A DNA stretch of 64,000 bases from Erythroxylum novogranatense (taxonomy: Eukaryota > Streptophyta > Magnoliopsida > Malpighiales > Erythroxylaceae). Each line of letters begins with the position of its first letter. Within the stretch, counting starts at the first letter, position 1. A program made the translations under genes and the position numbers. Below the pieces are notes generated by a model. That model was not told where the DNA came from. It saw nothing but the letters and a program-made list of their open reading frames with translations, and searched no databases. This document shows, in pieces, positions 12,087-22,392 of the stretch. The stretch lies in the NCBI GenBank assembly GCA_029891385.1, contig CM057229.1:4961001-5025000 (forward strand). The letters are read 5' to 3'.

Positions 12087-12350
12087 CTACACCTGCGAAG
12101 GGCCAACCAAAAAAGGGCCCCATTCTAGTTCACAAAAAAGACCCCATTCTATTTTTAGTTATTTTATTGTTAATAATATGTGTAAGATATTACTAGTTGA
12201 TGTTATGATCATTTAATATTTGATTGAGTATGTAGACTTATAAATTTAGTCATTTATGTTTCATAAAAATATGTAAACTTATGTATAATGTCGATCTATT
12301 GGGGCCTTTTTTTGTTTCACCAAGGGCCTATAAAATGATAGGAGTGACCC
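12087..12350. mobile_element. 264-bp insertion with 10-bp direct repeats
   Basis: TGATGATAGC occurs at 12077-12086 and again at 12351-12360, directly flanking 264 bp that differ from the surrounding LTR. The inner left end has GAAGGGCC and the right end AAGGGCCT, but no convincing terminal inverted repeat is seen. A 10-bp target duplication would fit a Mutator-like MITE (9-11 bp) better than hAT (8 bp) or PIF (3 bp). Superfamily not assigned. Confidence 0.6.
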
Positions 12351-12459
12351 TGATGATAGCTTAGTGTTTACTGATCATGAAAGAGGAGTTGAGATACGTG
12401 TAACATTGATGTTGCAATAAATAGATGTATGTCTGTTTTAATGTATTAATGGTATTTAT

Positions 12460-12585
12460 AAGCTGTTTTAAGGGAGGATTGAGAGACTAAGTAGTAGTGT
12501 GTGCTGGAAAATGTTATAGCATAAGCTGTTTTAAGGGAGGATTGAGCGACTAAGTAGTAGCGTGTGCTGGAAAATGTTAGCTATA
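12460..12585. repeat. 63-bp tandem duplication
   Basis: Two adjacent copies (12460-12522 and 12523-12585) begin AAGCTGTTTTAAGGGAGG and end in the AAAATGTTA region, with only a few substitutions. It lies inside the Tekay-like LTR. Confidence 0.85.
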
Positions 12586-13395
12586 ACATTTTCCACTAAT
12601 TAAGCTTCTGTATTTTAGCCATAACTTGATCTGTAGATTTCCAAATAGAATGATTTTTGATTTACATTAAACTAGAGAGATACAGATACAATTTTTAAGA
12701 AGAAATTGAATTTGAATTATATCCTTAAGAGTCTTGAAATTTAGCTTGAAGTTTAGTTTTGACTTAGGCTGCAGTACTACTCAGGACATAAAATTATGTC
12801 CTTTTTTTATTGACTTAGGCTGCATTGATGTAGGCTTAATAAGAGAAAATTGTCTTCACAAAATTGTAGATAATTCTCTTATATTTCAATTGGTATAAAA
12901 TCTGCAATTTTTGGATATTAGAATTAAGAGATATGAGTTATGCAACTTTAAATACTTGATCATGCACTAGTCAAAATTTCGAACGTACTCAGTCCAAAGT
13001 ATTTTAAGTATAAATTTTGAAATACTGAACAAAATTGTATGATCTTAGTGTCATTATAAACTTAAGACATAGGAGAAAAATTTTCTAGAGGAAGTGTGGC
13101 CAAATTACTCTTTTTTCTTGTCAAAAAGATTATGCAAAGTGGTCCCAAAAGTTTACTTTTAGAAAAAAAGTAGAAAAATCTGGAATGATCAAATGAGTTA
13201 TGAAATTATATTCAAATTGGTTTATTGATGTGCAAACTATAAGTAGAAATTATACTTATGTGAGTGTTGATATATTAATGATTATGTGATGGGAATAATG
13301 GAAAGATATTTAGGATTGTCATTAAATATGCATTGTACATAATTCATATGTATACATATGTGCATAAATGAGTACGTGTATAATTGCTAACAAGT

Positions 13396-13524
13396 AAATA
13401 TTTAAAATATTTATTTTAAATATTTAATTTAAAATTAAATATGAATATTTTATAAGTTTATAAAACTTTCACTTCTTTTAATATTTTGATATAAAAATTG
13501 ATATTAACCTGTTACAATGTGTGC

Positions 13525-13574
<50 letters not shown>

Positions 13575-13690
13575 AAATAATAATAATAATAACAATCTTT
13601 TACAGTAATAAACTAAAGAAGACAGAGAAAGTAAACATATAGGTAAAAAATGCACATATCCCTCAAGAGTTATATATACTCTTCCAGTGA
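13396..13690. repeat. AT-rich segment with (TA)n and an inverted block
   Basis: 13438-13535 matches 43315-43405 in the same orientation (shared TAAGTTTATAAAACTTTCAC). A (TA)n run occupies 13529-13571 and (AAT)n 13571-13592. The next block (about 13590-13685) matches 43400-43500 only as its reverse complement. No gene is seen. Confidence 0.75.
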
Positions 13691-14020
13691 ATTCGTTAGA
13701 CCCATTGAATTTATCAACATCAAACTTGTGAGTCGTCATCTTCCTAAACAATAGATATAACAACCTCTCAAATATCGCAAGAAAAATTTGAACTTGGAAA
13801 GCAGAATCCAAAAAATTATAACCTTTTAAAACTTTGTTCTGAGATCACTTGTTAAAAATAACGCAAGGCAATAAAGAAATAAATATAAACAAAAAAACAT
13901 AAGATTTACATGATTCGGCCAATGTAACCTACGTCCTATGGCAAGGAGAGAGCAATCTTGTTCCGTCAGAGAAAATTATCACAAGTGATTAAAACCCTAA
14001 AATCGAATACATCATATATA
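13691..14020 (-). pseudogene. copia gag start, PBS region and 5' LTR end (relative of element 2)
   Basis: Minus strand. The gag start MTTHKFDVDKFNGSNEF begins at 13739 and is cut off after about 20 codons near 13690. Upstream are a diverged PBS (13832-13842) and an LTR segment containing GATTCGGCCAATGTAACCTA on the plus strand (13911-13930), typical of copia U5/R. It is collinear with 8330-8460. Confidence 0.7.
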
Positions 14021-15077
14021 TATATATAACCGGTTTGGGTCGCTCCAAAAAATTAAAATACCTATCGACCATCGCCCTGTTCGCACCATTAATCTCTTAT
14101 TTTTCCTCCTTTCGGGTTGAGCTCCCAAATATTAGGTTCAGATCATGATTACTTTACGATCCACCAAAATTCAAGGCACTCAACACTTAAAGCTCTATTA
14201 TGAAAAATCTTTTTAGCGTTAGCTTCTTCCTGTTCTCTTGATTCCTTTACTAAAAGTAATCCAAGAGATGATCATTTTTCACGTGGCTCTTGCTTCAAGC
14301 ATCAACCCTATCAATTTACATTAATCAGATTCCACATTTTAAAGTATTAAGCGTGATTTTTACTCCTTCGAAACTTTTAGTAAACAAAGATTAAAAAGGA
14401 AGCCCCTTTAGTTAGTTAATTTGTGCGTTCAATAGAGTATCAAGGAAAAGAGTCAGATTCTGATGTACAAAAGAAAAGTAGAAATGTTCAGACCACAAAC
14501 TGTGAGATTCGGGAGTTAGTGAAGGGGAAAGAATATATCACCTTATCTTTATTCCAAAAATGTTGGATTTGCAATATTCTCTTTAGCTGACAGCGAATTG
14601 AAAGTGAAATATAACCATAATTTCTTGCTTTTTGTTCCTTTTTCTTATTCTGACTTATCACTTCCAAAACAATGGATGTGTCTTGCAAGAAATAGGAAGC
14701 AAGAAAATTTTCATTTACAAATTCTTTATGTGCGCTAAATATATAGCTTGCTTCTAGTTCCAGTAAAATAATTATGACCTTATTACATGATCCATTATTA
14801 ATAATTATTCATGCTAATCTTATTAATTAAAGAAAATTTATTTTATTAAAATATTAATTTTTATTTTAATGATAAAATTTACCTTAAATAACAATTGTGT
14901 TGGATAAAAGATTTGTATTAAAACATAAAAATTTTATTATACAAAATTTTGGTAAACAATTTAACATTAAAATTGAAACGCATCCTTTTAATTTTGAAGG
15001 ATTACATGTATTATTCTAATAACTACTATGTGTAAAAATAAAATTCATTATTATTCTAATAACCAACTATGGTCTAC
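14021..15077. other. AT-rich spacer, possibly more copia LTR on the left
   Basis: No gene is recognised. The left third may belong to the copia LTR (U3), the remainder is AT-rich. A short direct repeat (TTATTCTAATAAC, about 15013 and 15052) precedes the LINE poly(T). Confidence 0.4.
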
Positions 15078-15176
15078 TTTTTTTTTTTGAAATTGGAATA
15101 ATTATTGCATTCACGATAGCAAAACTACCTCAACATTACAACGAGTTCAACTTAAATAAATTATAAATGAAAGTTA

Positions 15177-16614
15177 CACTACAAGAAAAATAAAGTTTAG
15201 CGACGGAATTTACCGACGGAATTTGTACATATTCTGTCGATAAGCTTATTAGCGACGTAATTTATTCACGGAAAAAGGCGTTGGAGATATGACCGTTACT
15301 AAATTTAACGACGGATATTTTCTGTTGGTAAATTTACCGACGGAATTACCAACGGTAAATTTACTGACGGTTATTTTGTTTAGTCAGTAAATTTTTCTGT
15401 TAGAAAATTACCAACTGATTTTGTAATTCCGTCAGTAATTAGCGACAGAATTTTTTCCGTCGGTAAAATCCAATATATTTACCAACGAAATTTTTTTCCG
15501 TCGGTAAATTTGTTGAAAACTATTTTTTAAAATTTACCTACAAAGTGTTTAGTTTCTCTGGAAGCCACCATGGAGAGAACTTCATTATTTCAAGTAAAAG
15601 AATTAAAATATTAAAATTTATACTAAAACAGAATTGAAAATAAAGAACCGAAATCATTTTTTCAAATAACAAACATTTAATCAAACACCTTACGTGCAAC
15701 AGAAATTTATCTTAACATCACAACTAAAATCACTTCTTGTTCCTTCTATCACTAACATTTATACCTTAAAGTTTTTTTTTTCCAATAAAATACACAAATA
15801 AACGAAAATAATAAATACTTAAATTAACTTTCATCTAATAAATGAAAAAATACGTGACAGTAGTTGCAAAAATACCTCTACCGAAGGACACGATGATAAT
15901 AACCGGAGAAGACAACATCCTCGAGCAGAAAAGGAGTCTACAATAGAGAAATGAGCTCCAAGAAAACCGAAGAGAAAATGTAGGAAGAAGGAAGAAGAAG
16001 AAAGGAAAAAGAAGATAGAAGTTAGAGGGAGATGTCGGGTGAGTTTATATTTAAAAAAAATTTACCGACGAAATTACCGACGGAAATTTTCGTTGGTAAA
16101 TTCAAAAAAAATTTATACCGTCAATAATTCCTGCCTTTTAACCGATGGAAAGAAAATTTCCATTGCTAAATTAATTTACCAACGGAATTTACCTACGAAA
16201 TTTTTCGTAGGTAAATTCAAAACTTTTTATTCTGCCAAAAATTCCCTCCATTTTCAGCGATGGAACGTATATCGTCGCTAAATTCCGTCGCTAATTTTGC
16301 CTCCACGAATTTCCTCCAAATTTAGCGACGAGTATTAGTACCATTGCTAAATTACTCAATTTTAGCGACGGAAATATGCTTTCCGTCGCTAATTTCCAAC
16401 GGTATATTTTCTGTCGGTAATAAATTATCGACGGTTATATTATTCTGTCGCTAATTTTGCTGCGATAAATTTTCTTCAAATTTAGCGACGAATATTAGTA
16501 CCGTCGCTAAATCACTCAATATTAGCGACGGAAAGCATATTTTCGTCGCTAATTGCAGACGAAAATTTTTCCGTTGCTAAGTTTCCATCGCTAATTTACA
16601 TTTTTCTTGTAGTG
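15177..16614. mobile_element. non-autonomous CACTA (En/Spm) element, 1438 bp
   Basis: Terminal inverted repeats begin CACTACAAGAAAAAT and end with its reverse complement TTTTTCTTGTAGTG. The 3-bp target duplication TTA flanks both ends (15174-15176, 16615-16617). Both subterminal regions are packed with short motifs of the type AGCGACGGAA and TTACCGACGGAA in both orientations, the expected transposase-binding arrays. The middle (15520-16040) is plain AT-rich DNA. No transposase is encoded, so it must rely on an autonomous CACTA element elsewhere. Confidence 0.95.
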
Positions 16615-16709
16615 TTACAACTAAAAACATGAGACAAATAAAAAAACAAATAGGAAATAGCAAAAAAAACATTTCAAATTTCATCTGGTCTTCTTTCCTG
16701 GGGATAGAT

Positions 16710-17037
16710 TGTTAGACTATTTAATGTCGTATGTGACTTATAGATTTGAGTCCCATAAAAAGCACCCAAGATAATAGTTATTGGGTATTAAATAATTGGT
16801 CTCAAATGGATTAAAGACCCTTTTCCTCTCTTTTCCAATTACCAAACGACATGTAGGTTGGTGATATTATATAAGTTGAAAAAACTTATTGAATAAGAAT
16901 TCTGAATCATTGAAGAAGTCGCTAAAGGAAGAAGACGAGAGGAAATAAAATTCTTTCAAGGAAATCAACATCTTACAAAACAAAACAATCATGTATACAT
17001 GTACGTACAAAATGAATAGATCCATAAATGTCTTACA
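16710..17037 (+). mobile_element. solo LTR (328 bp) of a small copia family
   Basis: It starts TGTTAGACTATTTAATG and ends ATAAATGTCTTACA. A perfect 5-bp target duplication TAGAT flanks it (16705-16709, 17038-17042). It is the opposite-orientation relative of the LTR at 21351-21664, with which it shares the ends and most of the body. Confidence 0.88.
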
Positions 17038-17044
17038 TAGATCA

Positions 17045-17521
17045 GATATATTTGATTACTTTCTCATTGCTCTAGACCTTCTTGTTCCTTTCCTTCCATA
17101 TAGAATATATAGTGGTCATAAAGGCAATTTTGTATATAGGGACATCTTGCGACCTCAAATTGACAAAACAAATGATCCAATTATGAGAAGATGACCGAAC
17201 ATAATTAACAATAACATCAGACAACAAATGCAAAACTTTGCTCTATACTGCTTTAGAGAAACTACATTGCAAGAATAAGTGTTTTTTATCTTCTTCCAAC
17301 TCTTTACAAAGAAGACAAATAGGATTGTAAGATCTAAACCATCTATTTTTAGTACATATCCTATTTTTTTTATAACCAACCAACTGAAGATAGAGGCCTT
17401 ATGATTGAGAGCAGATTTCCAAAGGAGATTAAACCAAGGGACATACCCTACTCCTTCCTACAAAGCCTTATAACAAGACCTATTAGTGAATTTACCTGAG
17501 GCATCTGGGACCCATGTTACT
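17045..17521 (-). pseudogene. LINE RT C-terminal zinc-binding (zf-RVT) domain
   Basis: Minus strand, 17155-17560 region. It shows WVPDASGKFTNRSCYKAL, VPWFNLLWKSALNHKASIFSWL and, nearer the C-terminus, YSIWKERNKKV, matching the pattern of plant zf-RVT domains (W-x-P-x-x-GKF, P-W-x-x-LVW, IWRERN). Several stops are present and the conserved cysteines are only partly readable. This domain also occurs in host-encoded pseudogenes, so LINE origin is favoured and not proven. Confidence 0.65.
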
Positions 17522-17860
17522 TGAAAATTTCTGAAGCGGTGTAGTTTCGCAAAATCTTCAATTTGATCGCAGTCATTTCTAGCACAATCAAAAACAGAAA
17601 AATGATACGCACAAATGTAAATGAACACAGAAGTTTGTTAATGCAGTTCGACACATCTTGTTTAAATCTGTGAAGCCCTCACCCAGCTTAATACTTTTAC
17701 TGAAGACAATAGTTTTATACAAGGTTTTACTAAATTGACACCACTCTGTTGTCCTAAAATTTTGAGTGAAACAACCAACAACTCTTACCTCAAGTAAACC
17801 TTTGATAATGCCAATAAATTACTTATTAGCATATTAAGGTTCAAACAATGAGCATTTCCC
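17522..17860 (-). repeat. partial copia LTR (U5/R side)
   Basis: It starts TGAAAATTTCTGAAGCGGTG and is clearly related to the first about 240 bp of the solo LTR at 5105 (shared GACAATAGTTTTA, TTGACACCACTC and TCTAGCACAAT words). It joins LINE sequence on the left and copia integrase on the right. It is either the truncated 3' LTR of a rearranged element or a separate fragment. Confidence 0.6.
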
Positions 17861-18735
17861 AGGACTAGAACATCTTTTATTCCAATGTGAGAATTATTAG
17901 GAATGCAAAATGAATAGTAACATGGGTTTGGGGTTCTCTTGCCTTTTCGGGATAGTCGATGAAACAACCACTAACGGTTCTCGCATCAAGCTTCTTTTCA
18001 TGTAGATTATACAGCCTTACTTTTTCCAGACAACCCCAATTCGTAAGGTGTCTTAGGAGTTGCCTTACTAGGAATCCTATTAAGCAGATATGCAACGGTC
18101 TTTAATATATGTATCCACAATGATAAAAGTATAGTACTATAACTTAACATACTCCTAACTATATCTATAAGAGTACAATTCTACCTTTCAGCTATACCAT
18201 TTTATTGCGTATACCAGGCATTGTGTATTACCCACATATGCATCAACTTACAAAAAACTTTGCAAATGGACCTGGACATTGTCCACTTTCATCAAATTTT
18301 CTATAATATTCACGACCTTTATTATACCTCACTATCTTTACTTTTTTATCTAACTACTTTTCTATCTTATTAATGAACACCTCTAGGATGTCCATAGATT
18401 CAGACTTCTAATGTACCAAATAAATATAATAATATTGTGAAAAGTCATCAATAAATGTAATGAAATATTTTTCGTTGTTCCAAGAAGAAATGTTGAAAGA
18501 TCACATATGTCAGTATGTATTAATTCAAGTAATTTGTTACTTCTTGTGGCTAGATTCCTTAATATATGTTTGGTTTACTTATCTTTAATGTAATCCACAC
18601 ATATATACCAGTCAGCAAAATCCAACTGAGGTAAGATTTTATTTTTTACTAACCTCTGTACCCTTTCCTTGGATATATGACCTAATCTTTTATGCCACAA
18701 AAAACATAATATTCCATATATGCACTACGCTTATT
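17861..18735 (-). pseudogene. Ty1/copia integrase (element 3, minus)
   Basis: Minus-strand integrase, heavily broken. The C-terminal part RLYNLHEKKLDARTVSGCF with PEKAREPQ lies at 17940-18030. Core traces lie at 18400-18600 (an LIHTDIC-like string near 18535, an FITF-like string near 18450). RT and RNase H are absent: the sequence runs into a partial LTR at 17860 instead, so the 3' half of this element was deleted or replaced. Confidence 0.72.
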
Positions 18736-19990
18736 TCATATAATATGGTTAATATGAAACAGAGATTCAGCAAAATCAACATCAAGATTGAAACAATATA
18801 AACAATCAATTAAAGTACCAGAACTATAATAGTACTTGTGTTTATATAAAGAAAATACACGGTTTTCAATCTTAAAGTTAAAACCATCATCATCCAATTT
18901 TGCAACAGAAACTAAATTCCTAGCACAGTTAGGAACATAAAAATAATTTTTTAGATCCAGGTGACACCCAGTGTCAAAGATCAATATGTACGTCCCAGTG
19001 TCCTCTATTTGTGCCTTCATTCTGTTCCCTATATACAAGAACTTTTCAGTTCTGTTTATGGTTTGGATTGAAAGGAATCCCTGTTTAACATGTGACATAT
19101 GAGTAGTTGCACTAAAATCTAACCATCATATATTTTTAGGTACTTCAATAATATTTGATTCAAAACAAACTAAAAAATAGTATATACCTTTCTTTTCGAA
19201 CCAAACCTTTCTTTTAGGGTAATCCTTCTTGAAGTGACCAAACTTTTTGCAGAATTGACATCTCTTATCCTTATGGATTCGACCCTCATTAACTTTGCTG
19301 AGAGCTTAGTCTTGATCTTTTCCTTTCTTTCCTAGTTTATTGTTAATGTTGCTAGCTTCTTGATGAACGCAGTGTTTCTTCATTTTCTTCAATCTCCATT
19401 CCTCCTAAACCAACATGACCTTAATTTCTTGAAGATTCCATTTTCCCTTAATGATGTTACTCCTAAAAAAGAACTAGGTTGATAATAAACTGGATAAGGA
19501 AAGACTCACTTACATCCATACCCATAAATTTCAGCTTTGCAACTAGATTTGACATATGTGTTTCATGATCATGAATAGGCTGTGATCAATTAAACTTTTT
19601 AATCATTAGCTCACTCATTAAAGTCCCTACTATGGACTTGTCAGCTATATCAGATTGGAAGTATTCTTTAAACTTCAACATGAACTCCTTTGCAATGTCT
19701 GTTTTAGGCATTGACTTCTTTACATTTTCTACGATCATCATTCACATCAAATTCAAGCTCAGCCTATTAGACCGTTCCTAAGCCTCATAATATGACTTGT
19801 CAACTTCAGAACTAGTCTCAGTTATGACTGCAGGCCTTGCTTCTGAAACTATAGACAAGCCCAAATTCCTTATACCCAGTTGGAACTGGCTTTGTTTGAA
19901 CCAATCAATATAGTTCAGATCATTGAATCTGATTAGCCCATTTATTAAAGCAAACAAATTAGTAGATGCTGCAAACATGATATAGCTCAC
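18736..19990 (-). pseudogene. Ty1/copia gag and protease (element 3, minus)
   Basis: Gag starts at MFAASTNLFALINGL (about 19980) and continues LNYIDWFKQSQFQLGIRNLGL, then AWERSNRLSLNLM-like sequence after a frameshift. A CCHC knuckle (CQFCKKFGHFKKDY, about 19210-19260) has Tyr where the last Cys belongs. Protease to GAG-pre-integrase occupies 18736-19098 (YILIFDTGCHLDLKNYFYVPN). Two or more frameshifts separate the blocks. Confidence 0.78.
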
Positions 19991-21350
19991 ATAATAATGC
20001 TGTGAGTAAACCTAAATGGATTCAAACTAACTAATACACTTTGATTATGCATTTAAATTCTCCTTTGGGTGAAATTTAAATACATACTTGAAACCTATTA
20101 TGATGCATATATAGTTCACTATAATGGAAAATCAATCATATTCTAGTCAACATGTATGTTATCTTTGGATATATAATCATATTAACCAAATATGTTGATG
20201 AAGTCCCTTTAATGTCGTTAATTATAAACAATGGTCCACCTTTGAGTGACCTCCTAGCGTTATAATTAATTATCTCAATTGTTCAGTTCAACCTTTATGT
20301 CATTTTAGTATCATATCATAATGAACAATTGAAACAATCACAATTAAGTGATTAATATTTTCAAGCTAGGCCACTTTGGTGACTTACAAGCTTTCCATGC
20401 AATAAATATTTAATTGGACAATTATCATAAATAAAAAATTTAAGTTAATTATTTTGATCAATTTGGTGACTAACAAACTATTCTAAACTGTCAGAATGTC
20501 CTGTATTACACTCAACATATGATAGAAAAATTTAATTCCAAACGTTGCATAATATAAAATATTCAAAATACCAAATAAAACATATAATATTCACTAATTG
20601 TCAAAATTATATTATGCATAGAAAAATAATCAATAATGAATTAAACAATCAATTAAGACCCATCACAAAAAGTTGTTGTACATAGGGTCAAAGTCCATAA
20701 TTTAATTATTTAATAATCAAAATTTCATAATATAACTTGAATTAAAATCCATAAAGTTAGGCCTAAAATTAGTTAATAACCTAATTTAATCAACTAATGG
20801 CCCAAAGGTCTAAAGAAACACACCATTAATGTATGCTCGAACATTAATTAATTGACCAAAGGAGCAAGACATCTGCATGTGCTAACGTCTGCTCCTTTAG
20901 GCATGTGACGTAAGGACGCTCATCTTCCTCAACGCTGATTTCGTTTTTCGTTTTGTTCTCTCCATACGAAAACCATCCCAAGCCTTATCAAGAGCATCTC
21001 TTGCCAACATTATAATCACAGAGGATCAACATTTTTCTCTAAACCGAAAACTATCCCAAGCCTTACCTTTCCAAGCATGGCATTATAATCACAGAGGATG
21101 ATCCAAAAACTATCCCAAGCCTTACCTTTCTAAGCATGGCATTATAATCACAGAGGATGGTTTCTCTCCATTTTGTATTTTTGATTCTCTCTACTGTGTA
21201 TTACTCTTACTCTAACCCGTACCCATTACCTATCATCATCGGAAGAAAGCATGAAATTTATGGGATATAACATTATCACCACAAATACAACAAACAACCA
21301 TGGTGGATGGCAAATAGCAATAATGCAACACCTATGACTCTAATAACAAT
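19991..21350 (-). other. 5' leader of copia element 3
   Basis: About 1.36 kb of AT-rich untranslated sequence lies between gag and the 5' LTR, comparable in size with the leader of the copia element at 22378-23830. It includes a three-copy tandem repeat at 20968-21160. A diverged PBS-like string (minus-strand TGTTATTAGAGTC, about 21337-21349) lies next to the LTR. No gene is seen. Confidence 0.6.
20968..21160. repeat. three tandem copies of an about 59-78-bp unit
   Basis: Units start at 20968, 21046 and 21105 with GAAAACTATCCCAAGCC-like words and end with ATTATAATCACAGAGGATG. The second and third are nearly identical; the first is longer and more diverged. Confidence 0.88.
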
Positions 21351-21664
21351 TGTAAGACATTTATGGATCGATTTATTTAGACATATCTGAATCTATGATA
21401 GTTTTTGTAAGGAAATTTACTCCTTCCCTTCTTCTATTAATCTTCTTTTATGTGTTTCTTTAATGGTTCAGATTTCACATTTACAACTTTCTAAAACTTA
21501 TATATCTTTTCACCAACCATCGTGTTGGTTCATTTTAAAAGAGAGAGGGAAAGGGTCTTTGACACATTTGAGATCTATTTATTTAATATCCAACAACCAT
21601 CATCTTGGGTTCTTTTTATGGGACTCAAATCTATAAATCACACGGGCCATTAAATAATCTAACA
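21351..21664 (-). repeat. 5' LTR of copia element 3
   Basis: On the minus strand it starts TGTTAGATTATTTAATGG at 21664 and ends CATAAATGTCTTACA at 21351. A diverged initiator-Met PBS follows. It is the inverted relative of the solo LTR at 16710-17037. It interrupts the RNase H of an older plus-strand copia element, whose coding sequence resumes at 21665. Confidence 0.8.
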
Positions 21665-21855
21665 AACATTAGCACAAATCAATTGTGCTCCAATCATGTC
21701 TTTCACTCCAGAATGAAGCATGTGGCTATCGACCTGCACTTGATATGTGGTCAAGTTCAAAATGGCACTCTCAGAGTTGCTCACATGTCCTCTATAGATC
21801 AAATTGCAGACGCCTTAATCAAGCTAGTTTCACGAACTCGCTTTCTTTGACTACA
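21665..21855 (+). pseudogene. Ty1/copia RNase H C-terminus (element A)
   Basis: SNHVFHSRMKHVAIDLHLI and AHMSSIDQIADALIKLVSRTRF are the C-terminal RNase H motifs of copia pol. The frame is open to TGA near 21850. Everything upstream was displaced by element 3. A purine tract AAGGGGGAA (21891-21899) follows, marking the start of the 3' LTR. Confidence 0.85.
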
Positions 21856-21898
21856 AGACAAGATTGGTCTTTCTCACCAAGACCCATCTTAAGGGGGA

Positions 21899-21975
21899 AT
21901 AATATCGCTATGAAGATTTGATCTATCTCTGATAATATCCACTTCATACATATAATCTGTATATTAACTGTATGT
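21899..21975 (+). repeat. 3' LTR of element A, left part
   Basis: Sequence after the PPT of element A, cut by insertion of the copia element at 21976. The right part continues at 40921. The exact LTR start is uncertain because no clear TG terminus follows the purine tract. Confidence 0.55.
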
Positions 21976-22377
21976 TGTAAGGATTCTGACAAAGTATATG
22001 GTCCCTTCTCTTTACATGACCCTTCATGATGTCCCATAACTCCCGCATGGGTTCTTGTCGCCCATTTCCTCAACCTTCACCTACTGTGATGGAGAGTAGG
22101 GTATGAAAGGTTGGTTTAAAAGGTTTGGTCCCTATCTTCTCTGTAGCATTATTGTAGACACCATCAAGCTTGCTGCAGGAAGAGGATAGAAGCTCAAACC
22201 TTTAACAAAACTTTCAGATCTACGGTGGAGGCAATGGCTGGAGGTATATTGGTTTCGGTCATACTTTCTGCTGCTTTGTTTAACATATATATACGGTTTA
22301 TATGTTGTTTAATGCATGTATCTTGATGTAAATAATTTTGTATGAGATGCATGCCTACTGCTTGGTTTTAGTTTACA
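21976..22377 (+). repeat. 5' LTR of copia element B
   Basis: 402 bp, TGTAAG...TTACA. A TATATATA stretch near 22285 is a candidate promoter. Its 3' partner is at 40519-40920. Confidence 0.93.
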
Positions 22378-22379
22378 TT

Positions 22380-22392
22380 TGGTATCAGAGCC
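22380..22392 (+). other. primer binding site of copia element B
   Basis: TGGTATCAGAGCC, complementary to the 3' end of initiator tRNA-Met, lies 2 bases after the LTR. Confidence 0.92.

Larger units (their letters stand above)
11242..13290 (+). repeat. 3' LTR of the Tekay-like element (right end uncertain)
   Basis: It starts TGTAACATCC after the PPT. It contains a CACTTGAC/TTGGCC region with pyrimidine-rich leader (11810-11960) laid out like that of the LARD-like LTR, an insertion at 12087-12350, a 63-bp tandem duplication and one copy of the 84-bp LTR module (12854-12943). No GTGTTACA terminus was found, so the LTR appears truncated. The right limit is set where the sequence becomes generic AT-rich DNA. 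Confidence 0.6.
15078..17521 (-). mobile_element. 3' end of a LINE, minus strand, interrupted twice
   Basis: Reading the minus strand from 17521, a zf-RVT-like region is followed by 3' UTR-like sequence. The minus strand ends in an A-tract (11 T on the plus strand, 15078-15088), as expected of a LINE 3' end. A CACTA element (15177-16614) and a solo LTR (16710-17037) have inserted into it. The RT and 5' part are missing: sequence beyond 17521 is copia LTR. Calling the tract the LINE poly(A) is inference from position. Confidence 0.6.

Noticed and set aside
12087..12350. Assignment of the 264-bp insertion to hAT
   Set aside because: A hAT element would give an 8-bp duplication and CAGGG-type TIRs. 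The duplication is 10 bp and the left end lacks the TIR.
13529..13571. (TA)n run as origin or regulatory element
   Set aside because: A simple microsatellite with nothing else to support a function.
16039..16281. 80-residue frame inside the CACTA element
   Set aside because: It reads through the CGACGG subterminal repeats and has no transposase motifs.
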